From UBA6912 sp041611095 (GTDB taxonomy: Bacteria; Actinomycetota; Acidimicrobiia; Spongiisociales; UBA5794): DNA of 8,290 nucleotides. Below the pieces are notes generated by a model. The model searched no databases, had not been told where the DNA came from, and saw nothing but the letters and a program-made list of their open reading frames with translations. The translations under genes were made by a program, and so were the position numbers. Every line of letters begins with the position of its first letter. The first letter of the stretch is position 1. Location: contig JBFINP010000093.1 in assembly GCA_041611095.1 (NCBI GenBank), positions 1 to 8,290 of the forward strand, written 5' to 3'. Positions 1 to 6,131 of the stretch are shown here, piece after piece.

Positions 1-2
1 GA

Positions 3-938
3 CTCTGGAACGAGGTCGTGGCCTCCGCCCCAGACCTGCGTCCTGCCGAGCGCCATAGGCTGGCGGGGGACACATGGGCGGCGGTGCTCGCCGGGACCCT
101 CTCCGCAACGGACTACCTGCGTCTCCTCACCGGACTCGCTCGAGAGAGTGACGTGCGGATCTGGGACCAGATGCTGGACGGACTCGACGAGCTCGACCGG
201 ATCGTTGCACCTGCTCGCGCCTCGCAGCTCCACCGCTTCGTGCGAGATCTCGTGAGGCCGCTCGTCGATGCGCTCGGCTGGGCGCCTCGTCCTGGTGAAT
301 CCGATCTCGACGAGCGGCGCCGCGGGACCCTCATCCGCGCCCTCGGGGTGCTCGGGCGCGACCGCAAGACGCACGACCGGGCCATGGACGCCTTCGAGCA
401 AGCGCTGCGCAACGGTGGCCGGCTGGACGGGGAGGTCGCCGCCGCAGTGGTGGCCGTGGCGGCGGCGCACGGTGGTGATCGTGAGCACAGCCGTCTCGCA
501 GCTGCATACGCTGGAGCCCGCACGCCTCAGGACGAGGCGAGGTATCTCGCCGCCCTGGCGGCGATTCCGGATGCCGGCTGTGCCGCCGCCACCGTCGAGC
601 TCGTCACTCGGGGCCACTTGCGGAGTCAGCATGCCGCCGGCGCCGTCGCTCGTCTCATCGGCAACCGCGAGATCGGTGGGGATGCGTGGCACCTCGTGAC
701 GGAGCGCTGGGACGAGATCATCGAGGCGGTGCCTCGGCCGGCACAACACAACCTCGTGGTCTTCGCTCATCTCCGATCCGAGCCCGACCTCTCGCCGGAC
801 TTGGAGACCTGGTTGACCGACCACCCGCTGCCTGCGGCGGAGCGAGGCACGCGGCAGCAGCTGGAGCGGCTGGCGATCCGCCGTGAGCTTCGGCGGCGGG
901 AGGCAGAGCTGCGGGTCCCGCCGGTAGCTTTGTCGTGA
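3..938 (+). CDS. M1 family aminopeptidase, C-terminal ERAP1-like domain (5' partial)
   Basis: This is the last 311 codons of a longer gene. The frame is open to the left edge from position 3, so the GTG at 18 is probably internal and not the start. The protein is rich in helices and reads like the ERAP1-like C-terminal domain of gluzincin (M1) aminopeptidases. Examples are the opening LWNEVV, the segment around ERHRLAGDTWAAVLAG-LSATDYLRLL, the DERRRGTLIRALGVLG stretch, and a series of paired helices resembling armadillo/HEAT repeats. In this family the domain caps the active site and shapes substrate length preference; the GAMEN and HEXXH zinc-site motifs lie upstream and are not visible here. 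The likely role is removal of N-terminal residues from peptides in the cytoplasm. The stop is one base before hutH, which suggests one transcript and coupled translation. Family assignment comes from pattern recognition of a divergent domain, so it is likely rather than certain. Confidence 0.78.
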   Translation, partial: LWNEVVASAPDLRPAERHRLAGDTWAAVLAGTLSATDYLRLLTGLARESDVRIWDQMLDGLDELDRIVAPARASQLHRFVRDLVRPLVDALGWAPRPGESDLDERRRGTLIRALGVLGRDRKTHDRAMDAFEQALRNGGRLDGEVAAAVVAVAAAHGGDREHSRLAAAYAGARTPQDEARYLAALAAIPDAGCAAATVELVTRGHLRSQHAAGAVARLIGNREIGGDAWHLVTERWDEIIEAVPRPAQHNLVVFAHLRSEPDLSPDLETWLTDHPLPAAERGTRQQLERLAIRRELRRREAELRVPPVALS

Positions 939-939
939 C

Positions 940-2493
940 ATGAGCGACGTGATCATCGATGGCGGCCCTCTCCGCGTCAGGGACGTGGTCGCCGTGGCCT
1001 CGGGATCGGCGCGAGTGCGGCTTGCGTCAGGGGTGGCGGAGCGGATGGCTCCCGCCAGGAGGGTCGTCGATGACGTGGTTGCCGGTGGTCGCACCGTGTA
1101 CGGCATCACGACCGGCTTCGGTGCGCTGGCTTCGACCCGGATCGAGCCTGACAAGGCGACCCAGCTCCAGCTCGGTCTCGTCCGCAGCCACGCCGCGGGT
1201 GTGGGCCCGGCGCTGCCCAACGACCTCGTGCGGGCGATGATGCTGCTGCGGGCTCGCACCCTGGCACAGGGTCATTCCGGCGTGCGCCCCGCCGTGGTCG
1301 AGAGAATCGTCGACCTGCTCGACCGCAACCTGCTGCCGGTGGTCCCGGCGCAGGGCTCGGTGGGCGCCAGTGGCGATCTCGCACCTTTCGCCCACCTGGC
1401 GCTGCCGCTGATCGGCGAGGGGCTGGTGCGTGACGGCGACCGGGTTGCGCCGGCGGCGGAGCTGCTCGCCGAGCACGGCCTCGAGCCGCTCCAGCTCGAA
1501 GCCAAGGAGGGGCTCAGCCTCCTCAACGGCACCGAGGGCATGCTGGCGATGGGCGTGCTCGGGCTGACGAGAGCGCAGCGGCTCGCCCTGGCGGCCGATA
1601 CCGCGTGTGCGATGTCGGTGGAGGCCCTGCTGGGCTCCACGCGTCCCTTCCAGCCGCGGATCCACGCTCTCCGTCCCCACCCCGGCCAGGCGGAATCGGC
1701 GCGGATCGTGACTGCGCTGATGGCGGGGTCGGAGATCGAGTCCAGCCACTCCGACGACTTCGACCACGCCGTCCAGGATGCGTACAGCCTCCGCTGTGCG
1801 CCTCAGGTGCACGGTGCCGCCCGGGACGTGATGGCGTTCGCCGGCGAAGTCTTCGACCGGGAGCTGGGCGCCGTCGTCGACAACCCGATCGTCTTCCCGG
1901 AGGACGGTGAGATCATCTCCGGCGGCAACTTCCACGGCCAGCCGCTCGCCTTTGCGCTGGACTTCCTGGCCGTCGCGGTCACCGAGCTGAGCTCGATCTC
2001 GGAACGGCGCACGGACCGCATCCTCGACGCCGACCGCTCCAGTGGTCTGCCACCGTTCCTCGCCGCCCAGCCCGGGCTCACGTCCGGCTTCATGCTGGCG
2101 CAGTACACGGCGGCGGCGCTCGTTGCCGAGAACCGCGTGCTCTGCCATCCGGCATCGATCGACTCGATCCCCACGTCGGGGTTGCAGGAGGATCATGTCT
2201 CTATGGGGTGGGGGGCCGGGCGCAAGCTCGGTCAGGTGCTCGACAACTCGGCACGGGTCCTGGCCATCGAGCTGATCTGCGCCACCGAGGGCATGGAGCG
2301 GCGGAGACCGCTGCGACCCGGCGGAGGCACGTCTGCGGTGGGAGCGGCGATCCGGGAGTTGGTGGCGCCTCTCCTCGACGACCGGCCCCTCGGTGACGAC
2401 ATCGAGCGGATCACCGGCTGGCTTGAGTCGGGTGGCTTGGATGAGGTGGTGGGCGGTGCTCGGGGCGACCTCGACTCCGAGCCCGTAGACTGA
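940..2493 (+). CDS. hutH: Histidine ammonia-lyase
   Basis: The 517-residue protein has the usual bacterial HutH length (about 510). It removes ammonia from L-histidine to give trans-urocanate, the first step of histidine degradation, in the cytoplasm as a homotetramer. The self-forming MIO cofactor comes from A143-S144-G145 within GSVGASGDLAPF. Other active-site residues known from the Pseudomonas putida enzyme are all present: Y54 in YGITTGFG, H84 in RSHAAGVG, N196 in LLNGTEG, Y282 and R285 in QDAYSLRC, F331 in GGNFHGQP and E417 in QEDHVSMG. The S83-H84 pair and the QDAYSLRC context favour histidine over phenylalanine or tyrosine as substrate. The ATG is one base after the upstream stop and has no clear Shine-Dalgarno sequence, which fits translational coupling. 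No hutU, hutI or hutG is visible, so the rest of the pathway must be elsewhere. Confidence 0.96.
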   Translation: MSDVIIDGGPLRVRDVVAVASGSARVRLASGVAERMAPARRVVDDVVAGGRTVYGITTGFGALASTRIEPDKATQLQLGLVRSHAAGVGPALPNDLVRAMMLLRARTLAQGHSGVRPAVVERIVDLLDRNLLPVVPAQGSVGASGDLAPFAHLALPLIGEGLVRDGDRVAPAAELLAEHGLEPLQLEAKEGLSLLNGTEGMLAMGVLGLTRAQRLALAADTACAMSVEALLGSTRPFQPRIHALRPHPGQAESARIVTALMAGSEIESSHSDDFDHAVQDAYSLRCAPQVHGAARDVMAFAGEVFDRELGAVVDNPIVFPEDGEIISGGNFHGQPLAFALDFLAVAVTELSSISERRTDRILDADRSSGLPPFLAAQPGLTSGFMLAQYTAAALVAENRVLCHPASIDSIPTSGLQEDHVSMGWGAGRKLGQVLDNSARVLAIELICATEGMERRRPLRPGGGTSAVGAAIRELVAPLLDDRPLGDDIERITGWLESGGLDEVVGGARGDLDSEPVD

Positions 2494-2514
2494 GTCAGCT
2501 CATCCCCACCCACC

Positions 2515-2520
2515 AAGGAG
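2515..2520 (+). promoter_or_regulatory. Ribosome binding site of the LEA-like gene
   Basis: AAGGAG lies six bases before the ATG at 2527 and only three before an in-frame TTG at 2524. The spacing favours the ATG, giving 93 residues. Having its own strong site, unlike hutH, suggests this gene is translated independently and well. Confidence 0.8.
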
Positions 2521-2526
2521 CGATTG

Positions 2527-2808
2527 ATGGCTTTCATGGACACCCTCAAGAAGTGGTTCGGTTCGGCGAAGGACACCGCCGGAGACATGGCTGAGAAGGC
2601 CGGCGACAAGGCCGGTGACGTGTACGACAAGGCCAAGGACAAGACGATGGACGTCGTCGAGGACGTGAAAGACCGCTTCGAGGGCGAGGGCAGCATGGCC
2701 GACAAGGCGAAGGCTGCCATGGGTGACGTCAAGGAGGGCGTCGCCGACGTGGCGGGCGAGGCCAAGGACGCCGCGACCGACGCCGTCGACGAGGCCAAGG
2801 GCGAGTAG
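2527..2808 (+). CDS. Small LEA-like, charged amphipathic-helix protein
   Basis: The 93-residue protein has no cysteine and is dominated by Ala, Lys, Asp, Glu, Gly and Val. I count about 24 acidic and 15 basic residues. After a short N-terminus with bulky residues (MAFMDTLKKWFG, possibly a membrane-touching helix) it carries repeating units of the type EKAGDKAGDVYDKAKDK, and again KAKAAMGDVKEGVADVAGEAKDA. This quasi-11-residue periodicity resembles group 3 late embryogenesis abundant (LEA_4) proteins, YtxH-like stress proteins and the small MT0933-type actinobacterial proteins. Such proteins are typically disordered when hydrated and form helices on drying or on membranes; a protective stress role is inference. 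No enzyme motif or signal peptide is visible. It follows hutH by 33 bases and ends just before a strong hairpin. It could also be a structural or nucleoid-associated protein, because low complexity makes homology unreliable. Confidence 0.75.
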   Translation: MAFMDTLKKWFGSAKDTAGDMAEKAGDKAGDVYDKAKDKTMDVVEDVKDRFEGEGSMADKAKAAMGDVKEGVADVAGEAKDAATDAVDEAKGE

Positions 2809-2826
2809 CGCGCTTCGGCACAACAC

Positions 2827-2858
2827 ATGGCCGCCGGCCCTGCGGGTCCGGCGGCCAT
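2827..2858. terminator. Bidirectional terminator-like hairpin between convergent genes
   Basis: ATGGCCGCCGG (2827-2837) and CCGGCGGCCAT (2848-2858) form a perfect 11-bp stem with a 10-base loop, CCCTGCGGGT, that can itself fold. AACAC (2822-2826) can also pair with GTGTT (2863-2867) across a small bulge. It sits 18 bases after the plus-strand stop at 2808 and 14 bases from the end of the minus-strand gene at 2873, the expected place for a shared terminator. There is no clear T-run, as is common in high-GC actinobacteria. Confidence 0.72.
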
Positions 2859-2872
2859 CGGTGTGTTCGGGA

Positions 2873-3256
2873 TCACATGCCGGCCTGCTCGAGCACCATC
2901 CGGCGCAGATCGATGTCGAGGATCGGCCGAAGCTCGGTACTGCCGAGCCTGGTGGTCGCGAGCTGCTCAGCGATCTTCGTCGCCGCGTCGAGATCGCCGG
3001 CCTCGATGAGGTAGATGCCTCCGATCTGCTCTGACGTCTCGGCGAAGGGGCCGTCGGTCGTGAACGGTTTGCCGCCACGCAACCGAATGACTCGGGCATC
3101 GGCGGCCGGGGCGAGTCTAAGGCTCCCGACATTGGCGCCCGCCCCCGTCAGCATCGCGTCGAAGGCGTCGACGTCGGCCGCAAGTCCGGCGAAATCGGCC
3201 GGCTCCATCCCTGCCATGAGCTCCGGGTCGGTGCGGATCAGCAGTGCGAAGTACAT
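2873..3256 (-). CDS. YCII-related (DGPF) domain protein
   Basis: The 127-residue protein belongs to the YCII-related family, a dimeric alpha-beta barrel fold of uncertain enzymatic role. It begins MYFALLIRTDP, which matches the usual first strand of the family. It then carries the hallmark DGPF at residues 68-71 (TTDGPFAETSEQIGGIYLIE) and the family-typical last half with GDLDAATKIAEQLA and RPILDID. Length is normal (110-130). The start is supported by GAGGAG eight bases upstream on the minus strand (3265-3270). In actinobacteria such genes often sit beside an ECF sigma factor gene, but none is present here, so it stands alone. It converges on the LEA-like gene and diverges from the phosphodiesterase gene. 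Family is confident; the substrate or function is unknown. Confidence 0.92.
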   Translation of the reverse strand: MYFALLIRTDPELMAGMEPADFAGLAADVDAFDAMLTGAGANVGSLRLAPAADARVIRLRGGKPFTTDGPFAETSEQIGGIYLIEAGDLDAATKIAEQLATTRLGSTELRPILDIDLRRMVLEQAGM

Positions 3257-3264
3257 CAGGCATG

Positions 3265-3270
3265 CTCCTC
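3265..3270 (-). promoter_or_regulatory. Ribosome binding site of the YCII gene
   Basis: On the minus strand this reads GAGGAG, eight bases before the ATG at 3256-3254. It confirms the chosen start. Confidence 0.75.
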
Positions 3271-3276
3271 ATCCGG

Positions 3277-3331
3277 GCCGGCAGGTACCGCCGGCGTCAC
3301 CTACACGACGGCATCGACCGGCCGCGGTCGA
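3277..3331. promoter_or_regulatory. Two inverted repeats in the divergent YCII/GDPD spacer
   Basis: The 121-base spacer (3257-3377) holds two short inverted repeats. GCCGGC occurs at 3277-3282 and 3290-3295 around AGGTACC. TCGACCG (3314-3320) pairs with CGGTCGA (3325-3331) over a 4-base loop, and a TTTT run follows at 3334-3337. They could be operators for divergent promoters or a short attenuator-like hairpin before the phosphodiesterase gene. No convincing -10/-35 pair was found. In GC-rich DNA such repeats also arise by chance. Confidence 0.3.
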
Positions 3332-3377
3332 CGTTTTGCGCGGATCAGACCGCGAGGAGCATGGCAGACTCCCCGCT

Positions 3378-4169
3378 GTGCTTCACCCTTACCTCACGCT
3401 GGAACACCCGATCCGGATGGCACACCGCGGCTCGCGGGTCCTGTGGCCGGAGAACACCACAACGGCCTTCGCCGGCGCCATCCACGACCTCGGCTATCGC
3501 TACATCGAGACCGACGTGCGGGCGACTCGCGACGGCGTCGTCGTCGTGTTTCACGACGAGCGCCTCGAGCGCACGACGAATGGCGTCGGCAAGGTGGTCG
3601 ACTGGTTGTGGGAGGACCTCCGCCACCTCGACGCTGCATGGAGTTTCGGTGCGGAGGATGGCTACCCGCACCGGGCAAAGGGCGTGGGTATCCCCCGGCT
3701 CGAAGAGGTCTTCGCCACGTGGCCCGACGTGCACTTCAACCTCGACCTGAAGGCGCCCGGCATCGAGTGGCTCGTCGCCGAGGTGATGATCCGGGCACGG
3801 CACAGTCAGCAGGTGCTCATCGGCTCGTTCCACGATCGCCGCATCGCCCGGTTTCGGCGCATCACGCGCGGTGGGGTGGCGACGTCTGCGGGTACCTTCG
3901 CCGCGGCCCGTGCATGGGCGGCGTCCCGCCGGAGGCGGCCGCTGCCGGTCCCCCCTGAGGCGTACCAGATGCCATACGACGTCCGTGGCGCCTCGCTGGA
4001 CCGCCGTTTCGTCGACGCCGCCCATGCGGGAGGCGGCCAGGTGCATGCGTGGACGGTCAACGATCCCGAGGACATGCGGCGGCTCCTCGACATGGGCGTG
4101 GATGGGATCATCACCGATCGGCCGGACCTGCTCAACGAACTCCTGAGAGATCACAGACCCGAGGCGTGA
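3378..4169 (+). CDS. Glycerophosphodiester phosphodiesterase
   Basis: The 263-residue protein is a GDPD-family TIM-barrel enzyme that hydrolyses glycerophosphodiesters to glycerol 3-phosphate and an alcohol. Key residues are visible: H16-R17 in AHRG, E25 in PENT, E44 and D46 in IETDVRAT, and the catalytic H59-D60 in FHDERLERTTNG. K125 is in the NLDLKAP strand, W225 in HAWTVND, and the closing barrel motif DGIITDRPD starts at D242. No signal peptide or membrane segment is seen, so it is probably cytoplasmic. The frame runs open far upstream, but that part overlaps the YCII gene and has no GDPD similarity. I chose GTG 3378 because LHPYLTLEHPI precedes AHRG in related actinobacterial enzymes. 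The next in-frame start is ATG 3417, which would leave only one residue before AHRG. Neither start has a well-spaced ribosome site; GAGGAG at 3354-3359 lies 18 bases from the GTG. The specific diester is not determined. Confidence 0.92.
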   Translation: MLHPYLTLEHPIRMAHRGSRVLWPENTTTAFAGAIHDLGYRYIETDVRATRDGVVVVFHDERLERTTNGVGKVVDWLWEDLRHLDAAWSFGAEDGYPHRAKGVGIPRLEEVFATWPDVHFNLDLKAPGIEWLVAEVMIRARHSQQVLIGSFHDRRIARFRRITRGGVATSAGTFAAARAWAASRRRRPLPVPPEAYQMPYDVRGASLDRRFVDAAHAGGGQVHAWTVNDPEDMRRLLDMGVDGIITDRPDLLNELLRDHRPEA

Positions 4170-4344
4170 GTAGCCATGCGACGACGCCGGCGAGCCCGGC
4201 AATGGCAGCCGTCGCACCTGCCAGCGCCGGGGGCGCGGCGTGAACCGTGAGGGGACGGCAGCCACCGAGACCGGAATGGCGAAACCCGCCTGCCGAAATG
4301 AGGAAGGGTCTGTACCGTTGGAGTGGCGGCGATTGGGTTGAACA
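4170..4344. other. Spacer between GDPD and membrane-protein genes
   Basis: I see no convincing gene in these 175 bases. A small GC hairpin (GCGCC 4224-4228 with GGCGC 4232-4236) lacks a T-run and is a weak terminator candidate for the phosphodiesterase gene. The promoter of the following gene should lie here, but only a poor match is seen (CTGCCG at 4290, TACCGT at 4313, 17-base gap). Confidence 0.35.
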
Positions 4345-4911
4345 ATGACACCGAGCCTGACCGATCGATTGCGGGACTACGCCAGATTCGAGCGAGTGCT
4401 CGCCGCAGTGCTCTCACTGACCCCTCTGTTCCTGATCATCTTCGACGGAGGCATGGTCCGGAGCAGCATCAGCGAGTACTACGACATGGACCTCGAACAG
4501 ATCTTCTACGTCCTACTGACGGTCGCCGCGATGCTCTTCATCGTCAATGGCGTCATCAAGAAGGAGCACAGCTACAACACGACCCTCGGGGTGCTCTTGG
4601 CAGGCGTCATCCTGTTCAACCTCGACGACACCAACCTCATCCACAACTTCTTCGCCATCACGTTCTTCGCCGGCAACGCCATCGTCATTGCGTTCTTCTC
4701 GAAGGGAGCGCTGCGGTTCAAGGGAACCCTGCTCGGCGTGTTGGGCGCCGCCGTCGTACTGTTCTTGATCTTCGACTGGTTCGACGTCTTCTGGCTCGAG
4801 TGGGTGTCCCTCGCGGCGATCGCCGTCCACTACATCCTGGACAGTTTCGATACGGTGCAATACGACGCGGTCCGCCGAGGCGAGCAGCCGACGCTCGGGA
4901 TCGAGGGGTAG
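4345..4911 (+). CDS. Six-helix integral membrane protein of unknown function
   Basis: The protein has 188 residues and six likely transmembrane helices, at about 18-35, 53-71, 80-93, 99-118, 127-143 and 150-168. The N-terminal 17 residues are charged (DRLRDYARFER) and there is no cleavable signal. After helix 1 there is a SISEYY motif (42-46), which recalls small bacterial membrane families such as DUF998-like proteins that carry SIS-YY after the first helix; this is only a resemblance. Polar or charged residues lie in or next to the membrane: D94-D95, N97, H100, D144, D147, E152, H162 and D166. These could bind a metal or proton. Helices are unusually rich in Phe. The ATG has no clear ribosome binding site and the upstream spacer is 175 bases, so it probably has its own promoter. 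Neighbours give no clue to its job. The reading frame is certain in my view; the function is not. Confidence 0.82.
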   Translation: MTPSLTDRLRDYARFERVLAAVLSLTPLFLIIFDGGMVRSSISEYYDMDLEQIFYVLLTVAAMLFIVNGVIKKEHSYNTTLGVLLAGVILFNLDDTNLIHNFFAITFFAGNAIVIAFFSKGALRFKGTLLGVLGAAVVLFLIFDWFDVFWLEWVSLAAIAVHYILDSFDTVQYDAVRRGEQPTLGIEG

Positions 4912-5117
4912 CGCACTCGCAGCTCCTGATCGCTCCGGAACGAGTGGAGAGGACGCCTGCACCGTCGACAAGCCACCTTCCGCCCCCCTGCGGGGCTGTG
5001 CGCGCGTGTGGTGGTTCGCCGGCGGTTCGCTCGACCCGGCGACGCGCCTGGCACGGCCGACCCATGACGTAGGGACTTCCGAGACTGACCGGCCACGGTG
5101 ACGGATCGCACACTGAG

Positions 5118-5131
5118 GGTGGCCGGCCACC
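5118..5131. repeat. Perfect 14-base palindrome before the ATPase operon
   Basis: GGTGGCC followed directly by GGCCACC is perfectly symmetric. It ends 18 bases before the GTG of subunit D, next to its ribosome binding site. It could be an operator for a dimeric regulator, or a hairpin that affects access to the ribosome site. Part of it (CCGGCCAC) recurs 34 bases upstream. Confidence 0.5.
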
Positions 5132-5139
5132 ATCCCTCC

Positions 5140-5144
5140 GGAGG
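5140..5144 (+). promoter_or_regulatory. Ribosome binding site of subunit D
   Basis: GGAGG lies five bases before GTG 5150, and 14 before the next in-frame GTG at 5159. It decides the start at 5150. Confidence 0.8.
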
Positions 5145-5149
5145 TCGCC

Positions 5150-5794
5150 GTGGTACAGGTGACCGCGACCCGATCAGAGCTGCTGGCGAGGCGGGCGCAG
5201 ATCGCTCTCGCCCTCCAGGGCCGCGATGTCCTCAAGGAAAAGCGCGACCAGCTCATGGAAGAGTTCCGCAAGGTGGCCGACGTGGTGCTCAGCGGAAGCG
5301 AAGCTCTCGACCAGGCCACGGCCGCATCCAGGCGCCGGCTCGCCCTCGCCGAGGGCGTGAGCGGCCCCGAGGCGGTGCGCTCGGCGGGGCTCGCCACTCG
5401 GGTGGCGGTCCCGCTCACCGCCACCGTTACGTCCGTCATGGGCGTGCGGATCGCCGACATCCGGCACGATCCCGTCGCCATGCCGCGCACCGCGCGGGGC
5501 TACAGCCTGGAGGGAACTACAGCCGCCATCGACGAGTGTGCCGCCTCCTTCGAATCGGTGCTGGCGATGGTTCTCGACCTCGCTGCCGACGAGCTGCGTC
5601 TTCGCAGGCTCGTCGACGAGATCGGCAAGACCACGAGGCGCGTGAACGCACTGGAGTCGGTGGTGATTCCCCGGCTGGAACGAGAACGCATAGCCATCCA
5701 AGCCGTGCTCGACGAACGCGAACGCCAGGACCGGTTCCGCCTCAAGCGGTTCAGCGCGAGACGTGGCGAACGGCTGGCCCGGGGGGCACCGTGA
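5150..5794 (+). CDS. atpD: V/A-type ATPase subunit D (central rotor shaft)
   Basis: The 214-residue protein matches subunit D of V/A-type ATPases, the long coiled-coil shaft that turns inside the A3B3 head and links it to the membrane ring. The N-terminal helix shows the family pattern TRSELLARRAQIALA...LLKEKRDQL-like (here VLKEKRDQLMEEF, about residues 26-38). The C-terminal helix has the signature RRVNALESVVIPRL starting at R163, then AIQAVLDERERQDRFRLKRF. A globular middle part (about 75-120) separates the two helices, as expected. Length is typical (200-230). GTG is used with a good ribosome site five bases away. The stop overlaps the next start by four bases (GTGA). Oddly, D is the first gene here, whereas in Thermus and Enterococcus operons it follows A and B. 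The symbol follows V-type naming and must not be confused with the F-type beta subunit. Confidence 0.95.
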   Translation: MVQVTATRSELLARRAQIALALQGRDVLKEKRDQLMEEFRKVADVVLSGSEALDQATAASRRRLALAEGVSGPEAVRSAGLATRVAVPLTATVTSVMGVRIADIRHDPVAMPRTARGYSLEGTTAAIDECAASFESVLAMVLDLAADELRLRRLVDEIGKTTRRVNALESVVIPRLERERIAIQAVLDERERQDRFRLKRFSARRGERLARGAP

Positions 5795-6129
5795 ACGACG
5801 CCGCTTCCGCGTTGCGGATGATCCGTGAGTTCGAACGGGAGATGGCGAAGGCCGTCGAATCGGTGAAACGCGAGCAAGTCGCGGCGCTGGCGGCGGCGCA
5901 CGCCCAGGTCGGGGAAGCAATCGTCACCGCAGAGCGCCGCGGCCGGGAAACGGCCCGCCGCCATTTCGCCGCGGTGGAGAGTGCCGCCGAGGATGAGGCG
6001 AAGGCGATCGTCGAAGAGGGGAGGCGCCGGGCGGCCGCCCTCCGCGACATGGCGGCACCGGCACGCGAGGCGGCGGTCACCGCCATGGTCGAGCTCCTGC
6101 TCGCCCCGCCCAGCGAGAAGGGGAAGTAG
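5791..6129 (+). CDS. V/A-type ATPase peripheral-stalk subunit (G/H type)
   Basis: The 112-residue protein is almost entirely one charged alpha-helix rich in Ala, Glu and Arg (for example REFEREMAKAVESVKREQV and VESAAEDEAKAIVEEGRRR). It ends in a short conserved-looking tail, PAREAAVTAMVELLL. This is the form of the small stalk subunit called G in Thermus, H in archaea (AhaH) and F in Enterococcus, which pairs with subunit E to form the peripheral stator. Direct sequence similarity is weak in such coiled coils, so the call rests on size, composition and position immediately before subunit I, as in Thermus. GTG at 5791 overlaps the stop of subunit D by four bases and follows a G-rich run that may serve as ribosome site. 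The same frame is open far upstream, but that part overlaps subunit D and is not coding. The gene ends two bases before subunit I. Confidence 0.85.
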   Translation: MNDAASALRMIREFEREMAKAVESVKREQVAALAAAHAQVGEAIVTAERRGRETARRHFAAVESAAEDEAKAIVEEGRRRAAALRDMAAPAREAAVTAMVELLLAPPSEKGK

Positions 6130-6131
6130 CC

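Larger units (their letters stand above)
4912..5149. promoter_or_regulatory. Upstream region of the V/A-ATPase operon
   Basis: This 238-base non-coding stretch must hold the operon promoter if subunit D is the first gene. It contains a CCCC-TGC-GGGG mini-hairpin (4985-4995), which may help end the preceding transcript, and two copies of CCGGCCAC (5089-5096 and 5123-5130). A perfect 14-base palindrome at 5118-5131 is listed separately. No clear -10/-35 pair or riboswitch fold was recognised. Confidence 0.4.

Noticed and set aside
1027..2196. Long open frame of 389 codons on the minus strand inside hutH.
   Set aside because: It is antisense to a gene with all catalytic residues intact. Its product is rich in Arg, Gly, His and Gln with no recognisable domain, as expected of a high-GC shadow frame.
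2437..2491. TTGGAT and TAGACT as a possible promoter for the LEA-like gene.
   Set aside because: The two elements are 43 bases apart, far from the required 16-18, and both lie inside hutH.
3015..3377. Upstream extension of the phosphodiesterase frame.
   Set aside because: It runs antisense to the YCII gene and through the spacer, with no GDPD similarity before HPYL.
4145..4243. Hydrophobic run on the minus strand (PALAGATAAIAGLAGVVAWLL) that looks like one membrane helix.
   Set aside because: I could not find a start codon with a ribosome site in that frame, and the hydrophobicity is what Ala/Gly/Val-rich GC codons give by chance.
4290..4318. CTGCCG and TACCGT as a promoter for the membrane-protein gene.
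   Set aside because: The spacing of 17 is right, but each element matches the consensus at only three of six positions.
5023..5050. GGTTCGC repeats that recall a tRNA T-arm.
   Set aside because: No acceptor stem, anticodon arm or correctly spaced GGTTCGA-type arm could be built around them.
5071..5090. GGGACTTCC sequence resembling a DosR-type (hypoxia/dormancy) box upstream of the ATPase genes.
   Set aside because: Only the left half (GGGACTT) fits. The expected right half AGTCCC is absent, so it is most likely chance.
5098..5790. Upstream extension of the G/H-subunit frame starting at 5098.
   Set aside because: It overlaps subunit D completely, is Arg/Pro/Gly-rich and lacks stalk-like character. 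The real start is the overlapping GTG at 5791.
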